Assembly (NCBI GenBank): GCA_913045445.1
Contig: CAJWQP010000006.1
Location: forward strand, 1 to 60,245
Length of the DNA stretch: 60,245 nt
Reading direction: 5' to 3'
DNA from: an uncultured Nitrospina sp.
Lineage (GTDB): Bacteria > Nitrospinota > Nitrospinia > Nitrospinales > VA-1
The notes beneath the pieces are model-generated. The model had not been told where the DNA came from. It searched no databases and worked only from the letters and a program-made list of their open reading frames with translations. Positions 45,528 through 54,900 of the stretch are shown piece by piece (the stretch's first letter is position 1; the number at the start of each line of letters is the position of its first letter). The position numbers and the translations under genes were made by a program.

Positions 45528-45846
45528 TAATATAAACCTTCAAAAAGAAAGGGTGTCTTGTGGATGGTTTTCAAATTTTGGGAAGAAAACTCCAATAATT
45601 AAGAATGATAAGGGGCCTGTCAATTGGTTGCCAACAATAAAAAAAGTTTCTTTGTCTTTTCCGCACAATTCCATTAAATACTTTTCTTTCATCACCGGCA
45701 GTATACAGAACTGTTTTTTTCATTGGATTTGCCTCGTTGGCGACATATAAGACCATAATAATCAAAGTGTTAATGCCTAGGTCATGCTCTATCACTTAAA
45801 TGGTGAAATGACACCAAAAATTTTGTAACTTCATCAAATTATTGGC
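45528..45846. other. intergenic region before the methyltransferase gene
   Basis: About 320 bases between the ABC-F stop and the methyltransferase start. The 74-aa and 80-aa ORFs of the track in this stretch look random and lack ribosome sites. Apart from the promoter candidate at 45595-45623, I see no RNA gene or repeat. Confidence 0.4.
45595..45623 (-). promoter_or_regulatory. candidate promoter of the methyltransferase gene
   Basis: On the minus strand, a perfect TTGACA (45618-45623) is followed after 17 bases by AATTAT (45595-45600, 4 of 6). The leader would be about 60 bases. Confidence 0.45.
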
Positions 45847-47793
45847 TTATTTATAGGTTTCAGCCTGATCGATTTTGGTTGAGAGCTTGTCCCACTCTTC
45901 TGTCAGTGATTTTTCTTCATTGGCTAACTCTGTTTGCTGGCTCAGAGCTTCCATGAGTTGAGGTTTGTTCACCGATTCGTAGATAGCGGATTCGGCGAGT
46001 TTCTCTTCCACTGCCGCTTTTTCCGCCAGCACTTCTTCCAATCGCGCTTCGACTTTTTGCAGACGCGATTTCAGCGGTTTAATAATTTTATGTTTCCTGT
46101 TTCTGTCCTCGGCTTCACGGCGTTTGCGGTCACGCTCCAACTGATTCGTGGATATTGAAGTTTCCTGAGTTACTTTAGTCGGATTCAACAACGCGGCCTC
46201 TGCCTCCTTGCTTTTGGCCATTTCATATTCGCTGTAGTTGCCGATATATTGGAGTACCTTGCCTTCGTTGACCTCCCATACCCGATTGATGAATCCATCA
46301 AGAAAATATCTGTCGTGAGAAATAACGCAAAGTGTGCCCTCGTAATCAGACAGCGCGGCGGCGAGCACTTCACAGGATCGCATGTCAAGATGATTGGTGG
46401 GTTCGTCTAATAGTAATAATGATGCGGGTGATGCCAGCATGCGGGCAAGAGACAGCCGGGACCGCTCACCGCCGGACAAGACACTTACCTTTTTGTCCAC
46501 ATCATCACCAGAAAACAAAAAGGATCCCAGGATCGTACGCACCTGAGTTCGCAAAAGATTTTGCGGCAGTCCGTCCATCGATTCGAGAACTGTTTTGTGA
46601 GAATCGAGTGAGTCCGATTGATGTTGAGCGTAATAGGCGCGGGATACGTTATGGCCCGGATGGATTTCTCCGGCATCGTGATCGATGATTCCCGCCAGCA
46701 GTTTCATGAGTGTTGATTTCCCCGCGCCATTTTCACCCACAAGAGCGATTTTCCATCCACGTTCAATCGTGATGGAAAAGTTCTGATAGACATCAACATC
46801 GCCATAACTTTTAGCTACATTTTTCAATTCCATGGAAATACGCCCGGTGCGAGCGGGTTGGGGAAATCGGAAGCTCACTGTTTTGGTGCGGGACATTGTT
46901 TCAACACGTTCCATTTTGTCGAGCATCTTGATTCGGCTTTGCACTTGCGTTGCTTTGGTGTTCTTGGCGCGGAAGCGTTCGACAAAGCGTTCAATTTCGC
47001 TGATCCGCCGTTGCTGGTTCGCCGCTTCCGATTCGAGCTGAACTTCCCGGTCCTGTTTCAGCCGTTCGTAGTCATCGTAATTCCCTGAGTAACAAGTCAG
47101 CGTCCCCCGGTCGAGTTCAGCGATGCGTGTGACGAGACTATTGAGGAATCTGCGGTCATGAGAGATGAGGAGGAGACTGCCGCCGTAGCTTTTTAAAAAT
47201 CCTTCCAGCCATTCGACCGACTTAAGATCGAAATGATTGGTCGGTTCATCGAGTAAAAGGACATCCGGATTTCTAAGTAGTAGCCGCGCCATTTCAACCC
47301 GCATGCGCCATCCACCGGAAAATTCCTTGAGAGGTTTTCTGATTTTGTCTTCACTGAATCCTAGCCCTGAAAGAATGGCGCAGGCTTTGGGCTCGCGTTC
47401 GTAGCCGTTCATACGCTCGAAAGCATGTTGGAGAACTCCATAACGTGAAAGCGTTTCCTCGTCATGAGAATCGGAGCGCATTTTTTCTTCCACTTCATCC
47501 AATTCCTTACGGATGGCTTGCAAGTGATCGTCTCCTGAAACCACCCGTTCCAGAACCGATCCGCCGAAATCATCCAGTTCCTGTTCGAGGGTTGCCGCTT
47601 GCGCTCCTTTTCGAAGTACGACTTGTCCGGAGTCCGCCGACTGGTTTTGCGTTATGATGCGGAACAAAGTGGTTTTGCCCATGCCGTTTTCACCAACGAG
47701 TCCCACACGCTCGTTAGGACGCAAGTGAAAGTTGGCGTCTTTCAGGATTATTTTAGGGCCAAATTGTTTGTTCAGATTTTGTAAATAAATCAT
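45847..47793 (-). CDS. ABC-F family ATPase (ribosome-associated type)
   Basis: The 648-aa soluble protein has two ATP-binding cassettes in one chain with no membrane domain: Walker A GLVGENGMGKTT and ALVGENGAGKST, signatures LKEFSGGWRMR and VSVLSGGERSR, and Walker B VLLLDEPTNHFD and LLLLDEPTNHLD. The linker between them (about 240-310) is the charged ABC-F interdomain arm that reaches into the ribosomal E site. The tail carries a coiled coil (LKSRLQKVEARLEEVLAEKAA), as in Uup/YheS. ABC-F proteins rescue stalled ribosomes or give antibiotic protection; which applies here cannot be told. Confidence 0.93.
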   Translation of the reverse strand: MIYLQNLNKQFGPKIILKDANFHLRPNERVGLVGENGMGKTTLFRIITQNQSADSGQVVLRKGAQAATLEQELDDFGGSVLERVVSGDDHLQAIRKELDEVEEKMRSDSHDEETLSRYGVLQHAFERMNGYEREPKACAILSGLGFSEDKIRKPLKEFSGGWRMRVEMARLLLRNPDVLLLDEPTNHFDLKSVEWLEGFLKSYGGSLLLISHDRRFLNSLVTRIAELDRGTLTCYSGNYDDYERLKQDREVQLESEAANQQRRISEIERFVERFRAKNTKATQVQSRIKMLDKMERVETMSRTKTVSFRFPQPARTGRISMELKNVAKSYGDVDVYQNFSITIERGWKIALVGENGAGKSTLMKLLAGIIDHDAGEIHPGHNVSRAYYAQHQSDSLDSHKTVLESMDGLPQNLLRTQVRTILGSFLFSGDDVDKKVSVLSGGERSRLSLARMLASPASLLLLDEPTNHLDMRSCEVLAAALSDYEGTLCVISHDRYFLDGFINRVWEVNEGKVLQYIGNYSEYEMAKSKEAEAALLNPTKVTQETSISTNQLERDRKRREAEDRNRKHKIIKPLKSRLQKVEARLEEVLAEKAAVEEKLAESAIYESVNKPQLMEALSQQTELANEEKSLTEEWDKLSTKIDQAETYK

Positions 47794-47815
47794 AACGAAT
47801 TTTCAGTGAAAAAAA

Positions 47816-47884
47816 CTATGCCCCGGTTTTTAGTTTTGGGTTAAACGCTTCGCGCAGTCCCTCACCACATAAGTTGAATGCTCG
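47816..47884 (-). pseudogene. leftover duplicate of the oppC 3' end
   Basis: On the minus strand this reads RAFNLCGEGLREAFNPKLKT-GA-stop. The intact oppC a little upstream ends LAFNLCGEGLREAFNPKLQEGK. Nineteen of the last residues match closely, with several silent base differences, so it is an older duplication or the tail of a second permease gene that was lost. Nothing in front of it is homologous. Confidence 0.65.
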
Positions 47885-47911
47885 TGCCACACGGATTTGC
47901 GCTGGCAAGGA

Positions 47912-48883
47912 TCATTTCCCTTCCTGAAGTTTTGGATTGAATGCTTCGCGCAAACCTTCGCCGCATAAGTTAAATGCGAGTACAACAAATAGAATGGAGA
48001 ATCCGGGAATGAAAGTGATCCACGGAGCATCAAAAATAAATTGTTTTCCGTCAGCGAGAATATTTCCCCATGTGGCATCGGGCGGCTGGACTCCGAATCC
48101 GAGAAAACTGAGGCTCGATTCAATGAGGATGGCCGAGGCAACGCCTATGGTTGCCGATACCAGAACCGGCGCGATAGCGTTGGGAGTCATATGAATGAAT
48201 ATGATTCGCCACTCAGGGATGGCCTGACTGCGGGCGGCGGCAACGAAGTCCAGTTCTCTCAGCGTGAGAAACTCGGCACGGACAAATCGGGCGGTGCCCA
48301 TCCAGCTGGTTAGCCCGATCACGATCATGATGTTGTAGATGCTTGGGGGTAATAGGGCAACAACAGTCAAGATAAGAAAAAATGTGGGGAAGCACAGCAT
48401 GATGTCCACAAAACGCATGATGATCGTATCGACCGTCAGGAATCCGAATTTTTTATTTCCGTAATAACCCGAGATTCCTCCAAAAATTATTCCCAAAGCC
48501 ACCGAGATGCCAACAGCGACAAAGCCAACCGTGAGTGAAACAGAGGTTCCTTCCAGCATGCGTGCAAATACATCGCGGCCGAGTTCGTCGGTGCCCATTA
48601 AGTATATGTTGAATGCGGGAGCGTCTTCGGCCGGGGTGATTTTGCCGGTGAAGGATGTCAGTGGTGGAAGAAACTTTTCCGGCAGACGCACTTGCTGAGG
48701 ATCGAATACAACAAACCAGCGAGTGAGCGCTTTGCCTACGAAAGCGATTGCCAGAAGGACGATCAGGAATATAAAACTGGAATAAGCAGTGCGGTTGCGC
48801 TTGAAGATATCCCAGCGTTCCCTGAATAAACTGACTGCCGGTTTTAATCCTTCCGCGTCCTGCATTTCTGTAATCGTGTTCAT
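47912..48883 (-). CDS. oligopeptide/dipeptide ABC transporter permease, OppC/DppC type
   Basis: The second inner-membrane permease of a peptide-type ABC importer. From the ATG at 48881-48883 (preceded by GGAG) it has 323 residues: an OppC-type N-terminal helix (YSSFIFLIVLLAIAFVG), a periplasmic stretch with FNIYLMGTDELGRDVFARML, and the binding-protein-dependent transport domain with the EAA loop DFVAAARSQAIPEWRIIFIHM. The GTDELGRDVFSR-type motif is diagnostic of this family. The track start at 48931 adds 16 residues overlapping oppB. No ATPase or substrate-binding gene is adjacent. Confidence 0.9.
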   Translation of the reverse strand: MNTITEMQDAEGLKPAVSLFRERWDIFKRNRTAYSSFIFLIVLLAIAFVGKALTRWFVVFDPQQVRLPEKFLPPLTSFTGKITPAEDAPAFNIYLMGTDELGRDVFARMLEGTSVSLTVGFVAVGISVALGIIFGGISGYYGNKKFGFLTVDTIIMRFVDIMLCFPTFFLILTVVALLPPSIYNIMIVIGLTSWMGTARFVRAEFLTLRELDFVAAARSQAIPEWRIIFIHMTPNAIAPVLVSATIGVASAILIESSLSFLGFGVQPPDATWGNILADGKQFIFDAPWITFIPGFSILFVVLAFNLCGEGLREAFNPKLQEGK

Positions 48884-48899
48884 CCCTGACTCCACTATG

Positions 48900-49859
48900 C
48901 TAAAACTTGATACGCGGATCGACCACCGCATAAAGAATGTCAGATATTAAAGTCCCTACAAGTACTAGGATGGCTGAAATAAAATTGAGCGTGAGTATCA
49001 CCGGGAAGTCCCGCGCAAGAATCGCTTCGAATCCCAGCCGCCCCATTCCCGGCCAGGCGAAGATGGTTTCAAAAATGACCGAGCCACCGATCAACCCCGG
49101 AATGATCAGGCCAAACATGGTGATGAACGGGAGCAGGGCATTGCGGAGTCCATGCCGGTAAATGACAGCATCTTCCGACAGCCCCTTGGCGCGGGCCGTG
49201 CGGATGTAATCCTGATTAATGACTTCCAGCATTTGCGAACGGACATAGCGGGAAAGAATTGCCACACCCGCCACCGCTGACATTAAAGAGGGAATCGTCC
49301 AATGCCACACCCGGTCCATCGAACGGAACAGAAGGCCAGCGTCTTCCAGCCCGAAGGTGCGCATTCCAATCACGGGAACATTGAATGTCTTCACCATAAA
49401 AATAATGCAGATATAGGACAGGAAAAATCCGGGAATGGAAATCAATGCGTAAGCAAGAAAAGTTCCCGTCTTGTCGAACGTAGAGCCACGATTGATCGCC
49501 GCCTTGATTCCTACCGGGAATGCCAGGAACCAGGTGATGAGTGTTCCCACGATGAACAGTGGAAGCGAATTGAGAAAACGATCCCATATTTTTTTTAGTA
49601 CGGGTTGGTTGTCCTTGAACGACTTCAGTTCGTCGGTGAATAAATCCTTCATCCAGTAAACGTACTGAACGTGGAGCGGTTCGTCCAAATGGAAGGCGGC
49701 GCGGATGCGCTGGATGTCCTCAGCTTTCATCCTGGGATTGGACGGGTCCACCAGACTGGGTTCTCCCGGTGCCAGGTGAACGATCGAATGCGAAATAATC
49801 GAGATAAAAAACAGCAGGACAATGCGCTGGCCGATACTTTTAATTATGAACTGGGTCAT
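48900..49859 (-). CDS. oligopeptide/dipeptide ABC transporter permease, OppB/DppB type
   Basis: The 319-aa first permease subunit, with an N-terminal helix (IVLLFFISIISHSIVHLAPG), the conserved DPSNPRM...AFHLDEPLHVQYVYWMKD region, and a transport domain whose EAA loop reads DYIRTARAKGLSEDAVIYRHGLRNALLP. The C terminus ends ISDILYAVVDPRIKF, a typical OppB finish. It ends 16 bases before oppC begins. The ATP-binding and solute-binding partners are not in the window, so they may be encoded elsewhere. It is divergent from the Nif3-family gene. Confidence 0.92.
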   Translation of the reverse strand: MTQFIIKSIGQRIVLLFFISIISHSIVHLAPGEPSLVDPSNPRMKAEDIQRIRAAFHLDEPLHVQYVYWMKDLFTDELKSFKDNQPVLKKIWDRFLNSLPLFIVGTLITWFLAFPVGIKAAINRGSTFDKTGTFLAYALISIPGFFLSYICIIFMVKTFNVPVIGMRTFGLEDAGLLFRSMDRVWHWTIPSLMSAVAGVAILSRYVRSQMLEVINQDYIRTARAKGLSEDAVIYRHGLRNALLPFITMFGLIIPGLIGGSVIFETIFAWPGMGRLGFEAILARDFPVILTLNFISAILVLVGTLISDILYAVVDPRIKF

Positions 49860-49879
49860 GGTTAACTTATAATTTGTGT

Positions 49880-50629
49880 ATGGACATTTTACAGATCAGC
49901 CATTATCTCGACGACCTGCTTGATATTAAAGATATCAAGGATTCGCCTAACGCGATGAACGGATTGCAGGTTCAAAACACCGGCGATATTAAAAAAATCG
50001 GGCTGGCGGTTGATTTGTGCATGGCAACAATTGAAAAGGCCGTCGCCGCAGAGTGTAACATGATGTTTGTCCATCACGGAATGCTTTGGGGGGGTGTGCA
50101 ACCGATCCGAGGGAATTTTTACGAAAAACTCTCCACGATGATGCGCGACAATCTGGGGTTGTATTCGGCGCATCTGCCCTTGGACATGCACCCGGTATTG
50201 GGGAACAATAAAGCGTTGGCGGGTTTGTCCGGACTTTCCGAGATCGAGCCGTTCGGCGAATACGAAGGGCAGAAGATTGGATTCAAAGGTCGGCTGGAGC
50301 CGATTTCGGCAACTGCCCTGGGAGCAAAACTGGAAGCGGGCATGGGGTCAACCGTCAAAGTGATCGGGTCGGGAGAGGTGAAAACATTGGGCCTGGTTTC
50401 CGGCGGCGCGGCGGATATTCTCAGACAGGCTTCAGCGGAAGGTCTCGATGCCTACCTCACCGGAGAAGGGGCCAACCATCATTTCCACGAAGCCGTGGAA
50501 AACGATTGTGTTTTAATATTGGCGGGTCATTACGCGACCGAGACTGGAGGCGTTAAGGCCGTGGGAAAACATCTTCAAGAAAAATTCGGTATCGAATCCG
50601 AATTCCTCGATTACCCCACAGGGATGTAA
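49880..50629 (+). CDS. Nif3-like dinuclear metal centre protein (YbgI/DUF34)
   Basis: The 249-aa protein matches the Nif3/YbgI family, hexameric proteins with a two-metal site; the biochemical role is still debated (GTP cyclohydrolase I type 2 annotations are doubtful). Motifs: DSPNAMNGLQVQN near the start, FVHHGMLWGG (metal-binding His pair), YSAHLPLDMHP, and DAYLTGEGANHHFHEA, LAGHYATETGG towards the end. ATG 49880 is chosen over the track TTG at 49874. No ribosome site is visible. Two hairpins follow the stop at 50630-50673. Confidence 0.9.
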   Translation: MDILQISHYLDDLLDIKDIKDSPNAMNGLQVQNTGDIKKIGLAVDLCMATIEKAVAAECNMMFVHHGMLWGGVQPIRGNFYEKLSTMMRDNLGLYSAHLPLDMHPVLGNNKALAGLSGLSEIEPFGEYEGQKIGFKGRLEPISATALGAKLEAGMGSTVKVIGSGEVKTLGLVSGGAADILRQASAEGLDAYLTGEGANHHFHEAVENDCVLILAGHYATETGGVKAVGKHLQEKFGIESEFLDYPTGM

Positions 50630-50673
50630 CCGGGCAAGGCCCGGAGCCAATTTCCCGTAGGTTGTTCCTACGG
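50630..50673. terminator. two adjacent hairpins after the Nif3-family gene
   Basis: CCGGGC-AAG-GCCCGG (50630-50644) is followed by CCGTAGG-TTGTT-CCTACGG (50655-50673), a perfect seven-base stem. No T run follows, so they are either a factor-dependent end or REP-like mRNA stabilisers. They lie between convergent genes. Confidence 0.4.
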
Positions 50674-50797
50674 CTAGCGGCAGATCTTTGTATGAGTTTT
50701 GTAGTTGCTCAATTCCCAGCCCTCCACTCATTTGAGCTTTAAGGTAAGCTGGACGGGCATTGAGCGCTTTTAAAACAGCTCGATGAATCGGGCACAG

Positions 50798-50923
50798 CTA
50801 GTGGTGGCGATTTTGTTTCTTGGTTTTTACCGGGGCGGTTTTGGCGTTCCAGTTAAAAAGCACAATTAAGGTGCCCAGAATTCCTAATCCAACCGGAAAT
50901 ATCCAATCTGCCGTGATGTTCAT
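50798..50923 (-). CDS. 41-aa single-helix membrane protein
   Basis: Missing from the ORF track. ATG at 50921-50923 follows a strong GAGAGGAG ribosome site at seven bases. The product begins MNITADWIFPVGLGILGTLI and has one membrane helix at about 8-24 (FPVGLGILGTLIVLFNW), then a basic tail KTKKQNRHH. Its ribosome site sits in the 17-base gap after the PCP_red gene, so the two are almost certainly co-transcribed. The small size and one-helix layout resemble accessory subunits of membrane complexes. Function unknown. Confidence 0.7.
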   Translation of the reverse strand: MNITADWIFPVGLGILGTLIVLFNWNAKTAPVKTKKQNRHH

Positions 50924-50940
50924 ATGTACGCTCCTCTCTA

Positions 50941-51771
50941 TTAAAAACTGAATCGGTATTTCTCAAACAGTTCCATTGTAACTTCGTCTATTCCTTCTTT
51001 TCTGACTTCCTGCTCGATGCGCTTGACGGCCATATCCCGAATGAATGAAATCGGAATCTTCATTACTTTCTGTGCCGCGTCGTCGTGCCACTTGAGTTCG
51101 AAGCTTGGCATATCCTGAGGCGCATCAGACTTGTTTTGTTCTTCGTTCAGTTCCTCTTCGGTCACCTCCATGCCCATGGCTTGTTTGGCTGAGGCTGGCA
51201 TGATGTTGGTGAATACTTCTTCAATGATACCAGGATTGACCATCTTGTCACCACGTTCCCTGGCACGCGCTTCAATGGTTTGCTTGGCCATTCCCAGTAC
51301 AAACGGAGGAACCTTTTCCATCTTGGCCAAAGCCTCTTTACTCCAGGGCATTCCGCTGGCGGGCGTGACCTCCATGTAGTTTTTAAACTTTTCGATGATG
51401 TCGTCTTTCTTCTCCGTCCGCATGGAGAGAAAGTCTTCGATTTCTTCAATCACTTCAATTTTGCGCGGACTCTGCTTCATCTTGTCCTTGGCGACATCAA
51501 ACGCGCCCATGGACAACTCTTCGAATCCGAACTGTTTCACCCGCTTGGAAACCAGCATCATGGATTCATTGCGGATTTCAGTGAGGAAATCGGATTTAAT
51601 ATGTTTAAATCCTCTTTTAACGGCCCTTTGCACCATGAGCTTGCGAATTCCGGGGCGGACGAATTCCGGGGCGTGTTTCACTCTCTCCCAGGCATCGGCA
51701 TCCCATTCAACATTGTTTTCACGGGCGTAGGGATGGTCTATACTCTCTGTTGGTGGTGTTTCATCAGTCAT
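50941..51771 (-). CDS. protein with three tandem PCP_red domains
   Basis: The 276-aa soluble protein contains three copies of a roughly 48-residue unit at about 21-68, 141-190 and 226-272: VEWDADAWERVKHAPEFVRP, MPWSKEALAKMEKVPPFVLG, and LKWHDDAAQKVMKIPISFIR, each followed by an Ala/Glu/Arg helix and a G-containing turn. This unit is the PCP_red domain known from the C terminus of light-independent protochlorophyllide reductase subunit B (BchB/ChlB). No BchB catalytic part or other chlorophyll gene is present. Between units 1 and 2 is a charged helical linker. It is followed at once by the 41-aa membrane protein. Its role is unknown; redox or cofactor binding is possible. Confidence 0.8.
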   Translation of the reverse strand: MTDETPPTESIDHPYARENNVEWDADAWERVKHAPEFVRPGIRKLMVQRAVKRGFKHIKSDFLTEIRNESMMLVSKRVKQFGFEELSMGAFDVAKDKMKQSPRKIEVIEEIEDFLSMRTEKKDDIIEKFKNYMEVTPASGMPWSKEALAKMEKVPPFVLGMAKQTIEARARERGDKMVNPGIIEEVFTNIMPASAKQAMGMEVTEEELNEEQNKSDAPQDMPSFELKWHDDAAQKVMKIPISFIRDMAVKRIEQEVRKEGIDEVTMELFEKYRFSF

Positions 51772-51919
51772 AATTATTTTACAGGCGATGACGCCCGTTT
51801 CACGGAGTTCTGAAATGAAATTAAACCTATACTTAAAAACTACTTGAAGCAGAATTGAATGTCAATTATTTTGGGTGGTTTCCAAACTCGGTTTCCTGAG
51901 ATATAACCTTACTACTATA

Positions 51920-54900
51920 ATGAACCGTTCCCCGATCGTATACTTTCTATTCTTATTTTCCGGAATCACAGCATTGATTTACGAGGTGGTCTGGACTCGC
52001 ATGCTCTCTCTCGTGTTCGGACACACCGTGTTCTCCGTATCCGTGGTTCTGGCGGCATTTATGGCCGGACTGGGTTTCGGGAGCTATTATTTTGGCTGTG
52101 CCATTGACCGTATTTGGGAGGGAAATAAGGCGTTCAGCGAGGAGAATTGGGATGAAAACCTGCCCGAAGACTGGAAGGCACTCACTCCGCTGTTAATCTA
52201 TGGCTGGATTGAGATATTGATATTTGTGTTTTGTGCCATAGTTTCACTGATTCTGTTCGAATTTTCTGTGGTCTATTCCTGGCTGAGCGCTTTTATTCCT
52301 GAATCGCTTGTGGTGCAAAACATCGTCAAGGCCGTGACGGCTTTCGGATTGATGTTTATTCCCGCATCCCTGATGGGCGCGACTCTGCCCATCATCAGCA
52401 AATATTACATTACAGATAACACCAGGTTGGGGACTCAGATGGGGATTCTATACGGTATCAACACACTGGGTGCCGCATCCGGGTGTCTGCTGGCCGGATT
52501 CTTTCTGATCGGAACCTTTGGGGTTTTGCAAACGGTATTGGGTGCCGCGGTGATGAACCTGTTCGTCGGAGTGTGCGCCATTCGGATATATCAGGAATCG
52601 AGGGGAAGCAGTTCGAGTTTACGTTTGCCGCGTTTTAAACTGCCATCATTTAAATGGACGAAGGAGCAGAAGGAGTGGATGGCAATCAGTTTTGCATGTG
52701 GTTTCACCGCGCTGGCTTATGAAGTGTTGTGGACCCGGTTGCTGGTCTTCAGCATTTCCAGCACAGTTTATTCTTTCAGCATGATGCTGGCAGTTTTTCT
52801 CTTGGGAATTACGCTGGGAAGTTTGCTCATGGTGCCTGTGTTCAGGTCAAGCCTGAATTTGCGGACGGTCCTGATATGTCTTCAGGCGGGCATCGGATTT
52901 TACGTGATCGGTTCTTTATACAACATGGAGCAATTACTTTCATCGCCATGGAATAGTTATAGCCTGCAGAACCCGGGAGTCGTGTTTGGTCGGTATTTTA
53001 TGGATTCAGCGGCGCTCATATTATTACCCACAGTTGCTTTGGGTATGAGTTTCCCCATTCTCATTAAGATGATTTCCGGAGGTCACGAACATGTGGGAAG
53101 AGGAACCGGGCAAATCTATGGAGCGAATACCCTGGGCGCAATTTTTGGATCGCTTGTTGCTGGTTTTTTATTTTTGCCCGGACTGGGGTCTGAGCGGAGT
53201 TTGCTTCTTGTCGCGACATTGAACCTGATAATGGTGATGTATCTGTTTCGCACTGGAAGTTACCTGACAACAACGTTACGGAAAATGTTGACAGTGGTTT
53301 TGGCGGCGATAATTGTTGTAGTGAATATGGGCGTGCCTTCGAATTTGCTCGACCAATTTTTTATGCGTGACAGTACAGGTCGGAAAGATATCAGCAAGTT
53401 GTTGTACTTCGAAGAAGGTCTCACTGATACCGTAGCTGTTTTCGAGGACGATTACGGTATTCTGGACCCGGAAGCAAAGCGGCTGGTCACCAATGGTATT
53501 TCCATGTCCGCAGTTAATTTTATTGCTTCGCGGTATATGAAACTGCTGGCGCATATACCCATCCTGTTGGTAGAAAATCCGGAAGATGTTCTGGTCGTTT
53601 GTTTTGGCACGGGGCAAACGACGGGAGCCGCAGGGGTGCATCCGCACGTGAAATCGGTCGACAGCGTGGATTTATCAGAAAGTGTTTTCAAAGCTGGTCA
53701 TGTTTTTGCGTCACACAACTATTCCGCTCTCGATAATGAGAAGATCAACCTTATCCTTCAAGATGGAAGGAACCATTTGCTGACCTCTCGAAAAATGTAT
53801 GACGTTATAACCTCCGAGCCGCCGCCGCCGCGTACCGCGTTCACTGTTAATCTTTACACCCGTGAATATTATGAGTTGGCGCAAAACCATCTGAAGTCCG
53901 GCGGCATTATGACGCAATGGATTCCACTGCACAGTCAGGGAAAGGATGAAGTGTTTATGCATTTTAAAACTTTTCTTTCCGTGTTCCCCCATGCCATGGC
54001 CTGGATGCCGGTTGCCAACGAAATAATCCTCATCGGATCGAATAGCCCGATTGAGATGGACCTTGAAAAGCTGAAGGGGCGTTTTTCTGATCCAATTGTG
54101 AGCCGCGCCATGAAGGAAATACAGGTTCCGGATGCTCTTTCATTTCTCGGCAATATTTGGTTTTTGGAAGACCAGATGAATGATTTGTCTCTGGGACAAC
54201 CCGTGATAACCGACAATCGGCCCGCGATTGAATTCTATCTCGACCTGGGGAAAGTGATAGGCGTGTATGGACGCGAAGACTTTGTGTTTACGCGGGCACC
54301 CTTCAGGAAGATTGTGGGCCGCATTTCTGGCATGACTTACGATGACCAAAAAAACCTGGAAACCATTTACGATGCGATGGATCTGTACCAACGCGGGGTC
54401 ATGTATGGTAATCGTGAACAGCTTCTGGAGGCCTTGGTCAAATTGGGAGACAATGATCTGGTGCGCTACCATTTGCAGGCCGGGACGAAACAGGTTTCTG
54501 CGTTGATTAAGGAGGTGAGTACCAATCCTGCTAATTTAGAAGCTTTACTTAATCTGGGTCATGCGTATTATCAGATTGGTGAATATGAAAAAAGTTTTGG
54601 AATCCTCCAGATTGTTTTAGAAAAAGAAGCCGCAAACTCATTTGCCAACCTGTACTCGGCTTTAAACCTGATGGAACTGGGAAGGCGGGAGGAAGCGAAA
54701 GCTTTTTTTAAAACTGCCAGCAAGAATAACCGTGGTCAGTTTGGCTCTGTCATGCAGGAATTCGCACTGGTTGATTTGCATGCCAAGTTGGATGCCGACC
54801 CTAAAAATCCGGGTCTGCTCAATGCGGTGGCACGGTTTTACAATATTAAAAAGGAATACCAGAAATCGCTGGATTATTCTTTTCAAGTTTTAGAGAAGGA

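Noticed and set aside
45571-45795. 74-aa minus-strand ORF upstream of the methyltransferase gene
   Set aside because: It contains the promoter candidate and has no protein-like pattern.
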